From contig JAKQVC010000126.1 of the NCBI GenBank assembly GCA_029571985.1, positions 1 to 46,023 on the forward strand: a DNA stretch of 46,023 bases, in the 5' to 3' direction. Of this stretch, positions 8,793-18,026 are shown piece after piece. This stretch comes from Bacteroidota bacterium (GTDB lineage Bacteria > Bacteroidota > Bacteroidia > Chitinophagales > BACL12). Position numbers and translations under genes: made by a program. Position 1 is the stretch's first letter. Every line of letters starts with the position of its first letter. Below the pieces are notes generated by a model. The model ran no database searches and was not told where the DNA came from. It saw only the letters and a list, made by a program, of their open reading frames with translations.

Positions 8793-9542
8793 CTACTGTT
8801 CATTCAGGAACCAGTTGTAAGCCATAAAATTTATTTCGGTGTCATCCGCTATTTTTTGCCGGCTATAGGTATTCAGGAAGTCACGCAGGGATTGGTTTTT
8901 TGTAAAATCGCCGGTAAACCAGTTGAAGATACTACTCACCGATGCGCTTGATGTGGTTATCAGATTCCGTGAAGGGTCATTGATGAACTGTATAGCAGCG
9001 TCTTCCAGCTGCGCATCCAGGCGGTTGGCCGTATACGCTTCATTGCGGAGTTTCGGGCAACTGTAACTTGCGCAGTTTACCGCAAAGTGTATCCTGGGCT
9101 CATCCATTTTGCGGAGAATATTATGTTCGATATTGTTCAGGTCAAGTGTTTGTCCTTCGATAGTAATAAACGGGATATCCCAAACAGAATTAATAAATCC
9201 AATACCCGGCTTAATATCTTTTATGGAGAGCACGGGGTAATGACGGATTACCAGTTGAATCGTATAGGCGTTATAGGCATTTATCCAATAAGCCAGCACC
9301 TCATTTCTACTCCAGGTTTCGGGGTTTGGATAGTGGGTGCTTAGGGTTTCGAGATACGCGTTCAATTGAACACTATCCGCAATAAAGCCCTGATAATTAA
9401 CAAATCCCTTTGCATTTACATGCTTTTGCAGCAGGGCTGTCCACGCATCATGCGAAACCGGCGTTGAGGTTGATTCAACAGGCTTAATGGTGCGACAGGA
9501 GGTGATTCCTGTGAGTACAAAAAGAAGGAGTAAAATCCGCAT
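8793..9542 (-). CDS. DUF547 domain lipoprotein
   Basis: The 249-residue protein starts with a lipoprotein signal peptide ending in GITSC (Cys16). The body is a DUF547 domain: AYWINAYNAYTIQLVI, then the stretch with IHFAVNCASYSCPKL, whose conserved Cys and Asn are the hallmark of the domain and recall a papain-like active site, although no activity is established. DUF547 genes are, as I recall, often found close to DUF2064 and arsenosugar genes, and two DUF2064 genes lie 4-5 kb away here. It is the first gene of the six-gene minus-strand run, 96 bases upstream of the FAD oxidoreductase. TATATTCG at 9557-9564 is a possible -7 element. Confidence 0.88.
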   Translation of the reverse strand: MRILLLLFVLTGITSCRTIKPVESTSTPVSHDAWTALLQKHVNAKGFVNYQGFIADSVQLNAYLETLSTHYPNPETWSRNEVLAYWINAYNAYTIQLVIRHYPVLSIKDIKPGIGFINSVWDIPFITIEGQTLDLNNIEHNILRKMDEPRIHFAVNCASYSCPKLRNEAYTANRLDAQLEDAAIQFINDPSRNLITTSSASVSSIFNWFTGDFTKNQSLRDFLNTYSRQKIADDTEINFMAYNWFLNEQ

Positions 9543-9603
9543 ATATCGTTTGTTAGCGAATATACGAGAATTCTACTCCTTCGGTTGTGTAGTCGGTCGA
9601 CTA

Positions 9604-12054
9604 TTATTTGCGTATTATTCTTTCCATATATATCTGACCATCGGCAGTAGTCGCTTTCACGATATACATACCTGCAGGTTGTTCAATCATATCTAAAATA
9701 ATTAATCCATTTTCGCTTTCAATGATTTCGCTGCGTACAACTTTTCCTGTAAGGTCATATACCTGCAGGGTAAGCCCGCCTTCAAAAGCATTTAAAAATT
9801 CAAGTTGGAAAATACCATCAGATGGATTTGGATAAACAGACAGAGAGAAATCAGGCATACTACCTGCTTCAAGTCCCGGTAGAATATTCAGTGTATAATC
9901 TTCCACCTCGCCATACGTAAAGGTTTCGCAAGACGTAGGGAATCCGCCATATTTGCTACTGATGCGCATTCTGGTGGTTCCTGTTGAAGCGGTTGTGGGT
10001 ATGGTAATGGACTTATTTACATTTCCACTTGTGGTTGCTTTCTTTTGAAAAATTTGTTCGCCTGCATCAGCAAAATCGCCATCACGGTTATAATCAATCC
10101 ATCCTCTCCAGTACATTTGATAAATGGTGCCACTAAATCCTGCACTGAACGTGAGGGTATAGCTTGTGCCCTTTACTACATTGGCTGTGATGCCTGTGCC
10201 ATTATAATAGCCACCATCATTACCGGAGCTTCTGTTAATGGTGCTGAATTTCACGTAATCAATATAACGCGTTGCTGAGCTGGTGCTTGTACTGGTGCAA
10301 TATGTAACCGGCGTTACAAAATTTACGGTATAATCTTCTACTTCGCCATAGCTGAATGTTTCACAAGCAGTTGCGAGTGCGTTATACTTCATACTGATGC
10401 GCATGCGGGTTGTTCCAGATTCGCCTGAAGGAACAACAAAACTGCTGCTCACAGCAGCGGTTACTGCACCTGAATTATATACGTTTTCTCCTGCGTCAGA
10501 GAAGTCGAGGTCGTTGTTATAATCAATCCAAATACTAAAATATTCGGAGTAGACAGGCCCGGTAAATCCGGGAGTTAAGGTGAAGTTATTCGCAACGCCG
10601 GTATTTAAATTTATGGTGAGTCCTGTAAAATCTTCATAACCGCCATTATTACCAGAATTATTGGTAGATCCATTCATGTTTACAGTTTGAATCCATTCAT
10701 CTTCCGTTGACGTGCCGGCGGAAACACAATAGGTAGGACCGCCACCACAACTTGTTACACAGGGTGCTGAACTTATCGTATTGCGAATGGCATTTCCCGG
10801 TTGTGTACCAAATCCGTTATTAAAATTAATACCATAACCGGTGAGGTGACAATAACTCATAATAGTACCACCGCCAACAGGAGCAGGTCCTGGCGAACAT
10901 CCTCCTTCTGTTGTATAACAATTATCTATAGCACCACCAACCCATGCCGAACAATTATGTGTATGGTAACTGCCAAATAAGTGACCCATTTCATGTGTTA
11001 CCACCATTACTGTCCAGCTATACGTCGGAAAATCGGAATAGCTTGCGTCAATATCGCTGTAGCAATATTTGTTTGAATTACATAAGCCATTAATTGTTGC
11101 GGCAACGCCTCCTAATCCACCCGGATCGAGCGCAACTAAATGTGCGATATCTCCGGTGAAACTGGTACGAAAATCCATAAAGTCGGTAAGTGCACTGTAT
11201 GATGATGCACTGGAGTAGCCGTCGGAGGTATTCCAAACAAAAATAGTACTAATGGATGTTGGAACACTTTCATTTGTATAAATAACCGCTGAATTATTAT
11301 AAATACCGGTTATATAATTTGCTGTTGCCGTAACAGATCCTTTATTTTGAAACAAACCATAGTCGGCTTCAAAATATATTTTTGGACAATTTGTTATCCG
11401 TGATGAACCATCTTGTTCCATGATTGAATGGAAGGTATCTATATAATCCGGATCCTCTAATGTGCCACAACCTGCATTTTCCGGTACAACCAGAATATCC
11501 TGATCGCTGTAAATCATATAGTCCATTTTGCCGGCAGGCGTAAATCGGCCAATATTAATATTACCTTCTGCATCACTGGAAACCACACCCATAATCTCAT
11601 CCTCAAAGATGCTGATGGCAGCAATGGAGTTTGGCTCGCCTTTGATGGTTCCCTGATAATAAACACCCGGAGTATAAGAAACCGGAAGTCCATTGCTCGT
11701 GCTTGAGTATACGCCAAATCCTTCTGCGAATAAATTTACCTGTACTAATTCCAAGGTGATGGTTTGACCATCTTTATACGGAAAAGAAAATTCAATTCCT
11801 GCATTGCGTTCGAGCCATAAATTGTGTGTAGTAGCCAGATCGAGTTTCGAATACGTTACATTTCTGGCAAATGCATCACCAAGTTCGCGATAGGTTGGAT
11901 TAACCTCGATGTTCAACGTTTGCGTTTTCTTAAATGCAACCTGCTGTTGTTGGGCTTCATCGATGAGCGCCCGAACGGGTCTTTGTGCTTGTGTGTGCAG
12001 GGAAAGCACCGTAAAGAGTATACCTACGGCACATTGTGCGTAATACTTGTTCAT
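9604..12054 (-). CDS. Secreted zinc metalloprotease with two GEVED domains and T9SS tail
   Basis: This 816-residue protein has a signal peptide (1-24), a propeptide region, and a reprolysin-like catalytic domain with the zinc site HEMGHLFGSYH at 354-364 and a Met-turn TIMSYC at 397-402. Two tandem GEVED domains follow, each ending GEVEDYT (570-576 and 715-721), with Asp-rich segments IDYNNDLDFSDAGE and IDYNRDGDFADAGE. The C-terminus (about 738-816, starting SVYPNPSDG and ending ERIIRK) is a type IX secretion sorting domain. The enzyme should be exported through T9SS and attached to or released from the cell surface, where it degrades protein. It is transcribed alone; a promoter-like TTTG-N19-TATATTTA lies at 12101-12131. 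Confidence 0.95.
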   Translation of the reverse strand: MNKYYAQCAVGILFTVLSLHTQAQRPVRALIDEAQQQQVAFKKTQTLNIEVNPTYRELGDAFARNVTYSKLDLATTHNLWLERNAGIEFSFPYKDGQTITLELVQVNLFAEGFGVYSSTSNGLPVSYTPGVYYQGTIKGEPNSIAAISIFEDEIMGVVSSDAEGNINIGRFTPAGKMDYMIYSDQDILVVPENAGCGTLEDPDYIDTFHSIMEQDGSSRITNCPKIYFEADYGLFQNKGSVTATANYITGIYNNSAVIYTNESVPTSISTIFVWNTSDGYSSASSYSALTDFMDFRTSFTGDIAHLVALDPGGLGGVAATINGLCNSNKYCYSDIDASYSDFPTYSWTVMVVTHEMGHLFGSYHTHNCSAWVGGAIDNCYTTEGGCSPGPAPVGGGTIMSYCHLTGYGINFNNGFGTQPGNAIRNTISSAPCVTSCGGGPTYCVSAGTSTEDEWIQTVNMNGSTNNSGNNGGYEDFTGLTINLNTGVANNFTLTPGFTGPVYSEYFSIWIDYNNDLDFSDAGENVYNSGAVTAAVSSSFVVPSGESGTTRMRISMKYNALATACETFSYGEVEDYTVNFVTPVTYCTSTSTSSATRYIDYVKFSTINRSSGNDGGYYNGTGITANVVKGTSYTLTFSAGFSGTIYQMYWRGWIDYNRDGDFADAGEQIFQKKATTSGNVNKSITIPTTASTGTTRMRISSKYGGFPTSCETFTYGEVEDYTLNILPGLEAGSMPDFSLSVYPNPSDGIFQLEFLNAFEGGLTLQVYDLTGKVVRSEIIESENGLIILDMIEQPAGMYIVKATTADGQIYMERIIRK

Positions 12055-12100
12055 ACATGTTCAATTTAGGGTTAAGTGTGTGGGCCTGCCTAAGGATGGA

Positions 12101-12131
12101 TAAATATAGCCAATTTGAAGTTTATGCCAAA
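12101..12131 (-). promoter_or_regulatory. Putative Bacteroidota promoter of the metalloprotease gene
   Basis: On the minus strand TTTG (12128-12131) is followed after 19 bases by TATATTTA (12101-12108), one base off the TAnnTTTG consensus. The start codon is about 46 bases further on. Confidence 0.45.
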
Positions 12132-12189
12132 TACGTCATCAACGATTGCAGGTCACATTCGCATAAAAAAGCAGACATATTTTAATAAA

Positions 12190-13323
12190 TTAAATGTCTT
12201 CTGTCATTTTGCGTACTACTTTCCATTCGCTGAAGAATTCTTTTGCGATGATGCGGAAAAACGCATAAACAGGCATGGCAGCTATCATTCCGGGAACACC
12301 GGCCAACGAGCCGAAAACCAATACAACGAAAAATACTTCGAGGGGATGTGCCTTAATACTGTTTGAGTAGATAATAGGTTGTGAAACAAAGTTGTCAATA
12401 AGCTGAATAGACTGAAATAAAATAACCAGTTTAACAACGAGAGGCACAATATCAAAAGAGGGGTCGATACTCAAGTTTGTAGTAACACCGATTAATATGC
12501 CAAATAACATTCCAATAATGGGCCCGATGTAGGGAATGATATTTACAATACCGGCAAACAAGGCTATCAGCCAGGCATTTGCACCAAATCCTAAAAACAA
12601 TAATCCCACAGCAACCAGAATAAATACCACCGTTGACTGAATAATCAACCCGACAAAGTATCTGGTTAAATACGATTTGGATGAATGTAAAATGCGTTTG
12701 GCATTGGGCTCTAATTTTGTTGGGGTGAGGGTCATTATAATATTATAGAACAGTCGTTCATCCCGCAAAAAGAAAAAAGAAATAAATGTAATGGAGAATA
12801 AGGCCACCATTATATTTCCTAACCCTCCTAGTATATTATTAAAGATATGTGTAAGCGAAGTGGCGTTTATGGCATTATTGAGTGTTTCCTTCAACATCTC
12901 TTCAACCGATTTATGCTCGTCACCGGTGCTCTGCATGCTCACGAGCATTGAGTCGAGCGACTTGATTTGACGGTCGATACCTTCTGCCACTTTTTCGGTA
13001 TCGATTTGAGAAATTGTATTCGTTTGCTGAATCACTAGCGGGGCAAAAATACCCACAACACCAGCAATGATTCCAAATAATAAAAATATCGTAATCAATG
13101 CCGATAAAAAACTAGGCATTTTGAATTTTCCAATGCGTAATTTATCTAAGAGGTCTGCAATGGGTTTACCAATAATGGAAATGATAGCGCCAATAATAAA
13201 GTAAAAAATAATACCCGTAATCTGCAGTAACAACCACACTAAGCCAAAAACTCCGGCGAGCGTGAGTACAATAATCAATGTTGTGCGAAAAACATTGTTG
13301 TTAATCCATTGGTTGTTGCTCAT
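12190..13323 (-). CDS. AI-2E family transporter (PerM/YdiK-like)
   Basis: The 377-residue protein has an N-terminal pair of membrane helices, a charged extracytoplasmic or cytoplasmic stretch (about 95-150), and a C-terminal block of helices with the family signature region VNIIPYIGPIIGMLFGILIG followed by QLIDNFVSQPIIYSNSIKAHPLEVFFVVL. Family members have been linked to autoinducer-2 release, Na+/H+ antiport and other exports, so the substrate cannot be told from sequence. It stands alone between the protease and a DUF2064 gene on the same strand. TATCTTTA at 13351-13358 (minus strand) may be its -7 box, but I see no matching -33 element. Confidence 0.9.
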   Translation of the reverse strand: MSNNQWINNNVFRTTLIIVLTLAGVFGLVWLLLQITGIIFYFIIGAIISIIGKPIADLLDKLRIGKFKMPSFLSALITIFLLFGIIAGVVGIFAPLVIQQTNTISQIDTEKVAEGIDRQIKSLDSMLVSMQSTGDEHKSVEEMLKETLNNAINATSLTHIFNNILGGLGNIMVALFSITFISFFFLRDERLFYNIIMTLTPTKLEPNAKRILHSSKSYLTRYFVGLIIQSTVVFILVAVGLLFLGFGANAWLIALFAGIVNIIPYIGPIIGMLFGILIGVTTNLSIDPSFDIVPLVVKLVILFQSIQLIDNFVSQPIIYSNSIKAHPLEVFFVVLVFGSLAGVPGMIAAMPVYAFFRIIAKEFFSEWKVVRKMTEDI

Positions 13324-13443
13324 GCAGATATATAATTAGTATAGATAAGGTAAAGATACAATTTGTCGACCAATCGACCGGCTACCTGCACATGACCAAA
13401 ACATAGCACCTTTCAATAGCAGGATGGCGGGTGAGGAGAATGG

Positions 13444-14043
13444 TTATTGTAATAATTCTGGATGTTTTTGCGCATCTTCCAGTACATCAATATCGGAAAG
13501 TTGTTCCAATAAGACGTATGATTGTTGATGTACCGTAATATCTTTGATGGTTTCGCTTAACAGTTCAGAAGTGCTCCACGATTTATCCTGAAGTACCCAG
13601 CGATGCCATTTTTTCATGCCAATCAGATAATATCCACCATCCATAGCCGGGCCAATAACAAAATCATGTTGCGCAAGTGCTGAAAATGCGGATTCAATAT
13701 GGTTTTGCGTGAGCTCGTAACAGTCGGCACCCATCATCACAACCTGTTTGTACTCGTTTTTGAAAGGTATACTAAACGCATAATCCATTCTGATACCAAG
13801 GTCGCCACTGCATTGCGTGTATTTCTTATATCGGGCATTTGGAAATATATCCGCACGATTGATGGTATCTGAATAAAACAGAAATACATCCGTTTCAAGG
13901 TTGGTGGTGACCTCCAAAACGCGCTGCAACAATTTTTCATACACCTTGAGAGTAGCTGCATCACCAATATCCTTGGCTAATCGTGTTTTCACGGTTCCCG
14001 GGATTGGATTTTTGAGCATGATTATGAGCGCCTGATTTGCCAT
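13444..14043 (-). CDS. DUF2064 (TIGR04282-type) glycosyltransferase
   Basis: The start is set at the ATG at 14043 (MANQALIIML), where the GT-A fold begins; a promoter-like element just upstream supports it. The 199-residue protein keeps the family signature NPIPGTVKTRLAKDIGD, the GADCYELT segment (in place of the usual G-T/N-D-x-P-x-L) and FVIGPAMDGGYYLIGM. The family is annotated as arsenosugar-biosynthesis glycosyltransferase because it lies beside ArsS in many genomes; direct biochemical proof of that role is limited to my knowledge. No arsS is present here. It points away from a second DUF2064 gene, with 227 bases between the two chosen starts. Confidence 0.87.
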   Translation of the reverse strand: MANQALIIMLKNPIPGTVKTRLAKDIGDAATLKVYEKLLQRVLEVTTNLETDVFLFYSDTINRADIFPNARYKKYTQCSGDLGIRMDYAFSIPFKNEYKQVVMMGADCYELTQNHIESAFSALAQHDFVIGPAMDGGYYLIGMKKWHRWVLQDKSWSTSELLSETIKDITVHQQSYVLLEQLSDIDVLEDAQKHPELLQ

Positions 14044-14065
14044 TGCAGCCTGTATATTATTTCCG

Positions 14066-14098
14066 TAAAAATAGGGTATAATTCCAGTATGCCTCAAA
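14066..14098 (-). promoter_or_regulatory. Putative promoter of the minus-strand DUF2064 gene
   Basis: On the minus strand TTTG (14095-14098) is separated by 21 bases from TATTTTTA (14066-14073), close to the TTTG-N19..21-TAnnTTTG promoter form. Transcription would begin about 15 bases before the ATG at 14043. Confidence 0.5.
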
Positions 14099-14247
14099 CT
14101 GTACCAATTCTGCTACACTGTTTACCTGGAATTTCCTCCACTGGTAGGAGCCATTTCCGTAATGTTAAGGGATGAGTGTATGTCAAACAATCCATTTGTG
14201 GCTCATTTACGTATCTGGGTGTTAACAGTCAAGTATGACAGCGGTTG

Positions 14248-14255
14248 TATATTTG
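14248..14255 (+). promoter_or_regulatory. -7 box TATATTTG before the plus-strand DUF2064 gene
   Basis: A perfect TAnnTTTG element. Transcription from it would start near 14261, downstream of the ATG at 14235 but just before the in-frame GTG at 14271, so it argues for the GTG start. The -33 region (GTTA near 14222) is weak. Confidence 0.45.
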
Positions 14256-14270
14256 CACATTACGAATCAG

Positions 14271-14966
14271 GTGTCAGGTAAGACTGCCATATTAATCTTT
14301 ACGAGGACTGCGGCCGAAGAGGCCGTGCAGAAATCCTTTGTTGGCCCGGGTAGTTTACGCGCCAATACGCTGATTGCAGCCAGTTTAATACGGCATACGG
14401 TTGAAACCGTGAAGGCTTCAGGTATACCGTTTTTTACGGTGTATTCCGACCAGCAGCATGGCATTGGGTTTGGTCAGCGACTGACAAATGCCATGGCCGA
14501 TGTTTTTGAGCTGGGTTTTGAGCAGGTAATTGCCATTGGTAATGATAGTCCTGACCTGACACCCGGATTACTCGTGCTGGCGCAGCAGCAGCTCACTGAA
14601 AAGGGGGTGGTGTATGGCCCGGCGCAAGACGGTGGTGTGTATCTGATTGGCGTTACCCAACAGGCGTTCTCACAGGCAAACCTGGTGCAACTTCCCTGGA
14701 AAACCGCAGGGTTAATTGAAGCCATTGAACACTATGCCACGCAGTATGGATTTTCTACCGCAGTTTTATTTCCTCTACAGGATATTGATAAACAGGAAGA
14801 TTTTACCCGCTGGTTATTTCAAACCGCAGGCATTGATTTTCTTGCCCTCAGAATTAAACAATTAATCAGAAAGGCGATAATTGGATTCGCCTCTATTAAA
14901 ACCATTACCATGGAGGCCGCCTATCTTCGGCCTTTTGGGTTTAGATCGCCCACTTTTATGTATTGA
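14271..14966 (+). CDS. Divergent DUF2064 glycosyltransferase-like protein
   Basis: I use the GTG at 14271, giving a 231-residue protein that opens with SGKTAILIFTRT, matching the first strand of the paralogue on the other strand. An ATG at 14235 would add 12 residues but lies upstream of the -7 box at 14248. The C-terminal half is clearly DUF2064: AIGNDSPDLTPGLL and VVYGPAQDGGVYLIGV. The N-terminal substrate loop is altered: the usual PxPGxVKTRL is replaced by TAAEEAVQKSFVGPGSLRA, so the K-T-R triad is lost while the sugar-nucleotide core remains. It may use another acceptor or donor. It is followed by an inverted repeat and then the TonB receptor, as the first gene of the plus-strand series. 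Confidence 0.8.
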   Translation: MSGKTAILIFTRTAAEEAVQKSFVGPGSLRANTLIAASLIRHTVETVKASGIPFFTVYSDQQHGIGFGQRLTNAMADVFELGFEQVIAIGNDSPDLTPGLLVLAQQQLTEKGVVYGPAQDGGVYLIGVTQQAFSQANLVQLPWKTAGLIEAIEHYATQYGFSTAVLFPLQDIDKQEDFTRWLFQTAGIDFLALRIKQLIRKAIIGFASIKTITMEAAYLRPFGFRSPTFMY

Positions 14967-14978
14967 TGACTTGAGCCG

Positions 14979-15012
14979 GATGATTATGCAATCATCTGTA
15001 TTCCTTTTTTTT
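14979..15012 (+). terminator. Hairpin plus T-tract between DUF2064 and the TonB receptor
   Basis: GATGATT and AATCATC form a perfect 7-bp stem around the loop ATGC (14979-14996), with a T-rich tract starting four to five bases later (15001-15012). It may be a weak terminator or, as an 18-base dyad just before the receptor start, an operator. Confidence 0.45.
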
Positions 15013-15032
15013 CAATAATCAATTCATAAAAC

Positions 15033-18020
15033 ATGAAACGTCATTTATTTACCTATTTATTTATACTCGTGTCTGCTGTCGGATTTGGGCAGGTTGACAT
15101 CAACGTGTTTGTCACCGATCAACTTTCCGCTGCACCTATTGACCAGGTTCAGGTTCAATTATCTAATGCCGAAATTGGCTATTCTGTATCTGCTAACACA
15201 GATGCTGATGGTAATGCGCAATTTCGCAGTCTCTCCATAAGCGGAGAATATACGATTACCATTGCCGAAACGTCAACCTGGTATGGAAATACCATTTCCG
15301 GCATTGAGTTGCGCAGTAATTACAATCCAAGTATTATCATTTCACTCGCAAAAAAGAGTGAAGTCACTTTGGGAGAAGTTAAAATTGTTGGTAATAAAAC
15401 AGCTCAAATGAATACTTCGAATGCAGAAGTTGCAGGGGAGCTTAAAATCAGCGAGATTAAACAAATTCCTGTTGAAGGCCGCGATATCTCACGCGTATTA
15501 TATCGCCTGCCAAATGTTACACAAGCAACCGGCTTTTATCCTGAAGCACCAAACGTGTCCATTAATGGTTCTAACGGACTTTTCACGAATTACCTGATTG
15601 ATGGTATGGATAATAACGAGCAGTTTTTGGGTGGTCAGCGATTTGCCATTCCTGTTGGATTTGCAAAAAACGTAACCATATTAACAAATAATTTTTCTGC
15701 GGAATATGGTTTAACAGCAAATGGTGTGGTTAACGTAACTACCAGAAGTGGCTCTAATGATTTTAGCGGAGAAGCTTTTGTAATAACCAGACCAGGAGCA
15801 GTTATTGATGCTGAAAGTCCTTATGCACAGCGCGATTTAAGTGGTAATCAGGTAATGGACGGATTTCAACGCTATCAGGCAGGTTTAGGTTTTGGCGGAG
15901 CAATTGTGCCCGACAAAACATTCTATTATATGAATGTTGAATTAACACGCGATATTAAAGATAACCTGCTTACTGTTCCTCAATTAGGGGTAAATGAAAC
16001 GATAAGAGGAGAAAATAACTTTGCTTACATCAGCGGTAAACTTGACCATAACTGGAGTGATCGTTTTCGTTCATCGCTGCGTGTGAATACCGGTATTGTC
16101 AATATCGACAGACAGGGTGGTGGATTAACCGGTGGTGTGTTATTTCCAAGTGCAGGCGATGAGCAGGACAGAAATTCGGCCAACATTGCTTTGAAAAATA
16201 ATTACCGCGGTGCGAACTGGAGTATGGAAACAAACTATCAATTCAGTCGTTTCCGCTGGAATTATGCTGATCCGAATAATCCGGATAATCCGGGTGTAAC
16301 TGTTTTGGACCCACTTGATCAGGTAGTAGCTGTTATCGGTCATCCGGGTTATGTATTTGATGACCTGGCAAATACGCATCAGGTACAACAAAAATTTAAT
16401 TTTTATCGCAATAACCACACTATTAAAACCGGTGTGGAATTGATCTCGACACACCATGATTTATTTGGTGGCGGTACACCTGCCGGATATTATACCGTTA
16501 AATTAAATGAAGCACAATTGGATGGCATCGTTGCCTCCGGTGTTGGCGCAGATTTAAATGTAAACGATATTCCGGCTGATATAGAAGTGTTGGCTTATAG
16601 CGTTGAACTCATGCAAAAATCTATTAGCGCAACGCAAACAGTTTTCAGCGCCTATGCAGAAGATGAAATTAAAGTAAACAGTAAATTAAAGCTGACCGCT
16701 GGTGTTCGCTATGATATTGATAACTTAAGCAAAGGCGGAAGCTCAAAGCTTGATTTAAATAATATTGGTCCGCGTATTTCTGCTAACTACAAATTAAATA
16801 ATACCAATAGTATCCGTTTTGGATATGGTATTTTTTATGATAAAATTAATTATGCCCTCTATAGCGATGCGCTTCAACAGAACAGCACAAATGCCGACTA
16901 TAAAGCGCAATTGCAGGAGCTGATCAACTTAGGTATACTTCCGGAAAGCACCGATTTGGACTTAGTTACTTATGATGGCAATTTATCCGCATCGGCAACT
17001 AATGTATCTTATTTACAAGGCCCGTCTCCGGATGATTTACAGGATCAGCGCGGCGATTTGTTTGCATATGAGCGCCGTATCCTGAATCCAAATGGTTACC
17101 AGAATCCATTTGCGCATCAACTCATGCTGGGTTATCAGCGTCAGTTAGATGATGATAAATTATTTTATGTAGATCTGGTGTATAACCGTTCCTATAATTT
17201 ATTCAGACTTGTTGATTTAAATGCACCGGAAGCTTTCCCGATTGATGAGAACTTCACACCGGATGATATTCGCACTGAAACAGAAGCGGATTTAACCCGA
17301 CCAATTCCGGTATATGGTAATTATGCTGTTATTAATGGAGACACCCTGACAGGTATTTCTAAAAATATTGTGATGACAGAAACAGCCGGTGAGAGTGAAT
17401 ATTATGCAGCGAGCTTTAATTTTCAAAAAGAAAGAGGAGATGATAACTATGCTTTGCGTGTCATTTATACCTTGTCATTATTGAGAAATAATACCGAAGA
17501 TATCAACTTCAAGGCGATGGATGCTAACAATTTCGATAACGAATGGGGTCCATCTATCAATGATCGCACGCATGTAATTAACGTATTGTATTCATATTAT
17601 CCGTGCAAAGGTCTTACACTGACTTTAGCCTCCTTATTGCAAAGTGGTCAGCCAATCAACCGCATCCCTGATGCCAGTATTTATGGCACCACTGATTTAA
17701 ATGGTGATGGCCGTTCATTTGGTGCTGCTTACGTAGGTAACAGTGACAGGTCGCCGGGCGAAGAACGCAATAGCGACAGATTGCCTTGGAATACATTGTT
17801 TGACCTTGGAGCAGAGTATGCATTTTCAATTGGTGATAGCAAACTTTCTGTTCGCGCAGATGTGTTTAATTTGCTCAATGCTGAAAATTTGAGCGGATAT
17901 TCAAATAATGCGACACAAAGCAATCAGATTCAGGTTGGTCCTGCATCAAGTGGCAATTTGCTCATTAAAAATTCAGGTGCACCTCGTCAATTCCAGTTTA
18001 GCTTGTTATATAATTTTTAA
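15033..18020 (+). CDS. Oar-like TonB-dependent outer-membrane receptor
   Basis: The 995-residue protein has a signal peptide (about 1-20, ending GFGQ), an N-terminal carboxypeptidase-regulatory-like beta-sandwich (about 21-115), a plug domain (IPVEGRDISRVLYRLPNVTQ, then SINGSNGLFTNYLIDGMDNNE and FSAEYGLTANGVVNVTTRSGSNDFSGE) and a long barrel ending in aromatic-terminated QFSLLYNF. It is of the Oar/SusC-like large class, but no SusD partner follows, so it is not a polysaccharide utilization pair. Instead a binding lipoprotein and a complete ABC importer follow, suggesting that it takes the same substrate across the outer membrane. A 12-bp terminator hairpin separates it from that lipoprotein gene. 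Substrate unknown. Confidence 0.93.
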   Translation: MKRHLFTYLFILVSAVGFGQVDINVFVTDQLSAAPIDQVQVQLSNAEIGYSVSANTDADGNAQFRSLSISGEYTITIAETSTWYGNTISGIELRSNYNPSIIISLAKKSEVTLGEVKIVGNKTAQMNTSNAEVAGELKISEIKQIPVEGRDISRVLYRLPNVTQATGFYPEAPNVSINGSNGLFTNYLIDGMDNNEQFLGGQRFAIPVGFAKNVTILTNNFSAEYGLTANGVVNVTTRSGSNDFSGEAFVITRPGAVIDAESPYAQRDLSGNQVMDGFQRYQAGLGFGGAIVPDKTFYYMNVELTRDIKDNLLTVPQLGVNETIRGENNFAYISGKLDHNWSDRFRSSLRVNTGIVNIDRQGGGLTGGVLFPSAGDEQDRNSANIALKNNYRGANWSMETNYQFSRFRWNYADPNNPDNPGVTVLDPLDQVVAVIGHPGYVFDDLANTHQVQQKFNFYRNNHTIKTGVELISTHHDLFGGGTPAGYYTVKLNEAQLDGIVASGVGADLNVNDIPADIEVLAYSVELMQKSISATQTVFSAYAEDEIKVNSKLKLTAGVRYDIDNLSKGGSSKLDLNNIGPRISANYKLNNTNSIRFGYGIFYDKINYALYSDALQQNSTNADYKAQLQELINLGILPESTDLDLVTYDGNLSASATNVSYLQGPSPDDLQDQRGDLFAYERRILNPNGYQNPFAHQLMLGYQRQLDDDKLFYVDLVYNRSYNLFRLVDLNAPEAFPIDENFTPDDIRTETEADLTRPIPVYGNYAVINGDTLTGISKNIVMTETAGESEYYAASFNFQKERGDDNYALRVIYTLSLLRNNTEDINFKAMDANNFDNEWGPSINDRTHVINVLYSYYPCKGLTLTLASLLQSGQPINRIPDASIYGTTDLNGDGRSFGAAYVGNSDRSPGEERNSDRLPWNTLFDLGAEYAFSIGDSKLSVRADVFNLLNAENLSGYSNNATQSNQIQVGPASSGNLLIKNSGAPRQFQFSLLYNF

Positions 18021-18026
18021 AACCTT

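Noticed and set aside
14966-15033. Cobalamin riboswitch before the TonB receptor
   Set aside because: The gap is only 66 bases and no B12-box-like sequence is present.
15033-18020. SusC of a polysaccharide utilization locus
   Set aside because: No SusD gene or glycosidase follows; a binding lipoprotein and ABC importer follow instead.
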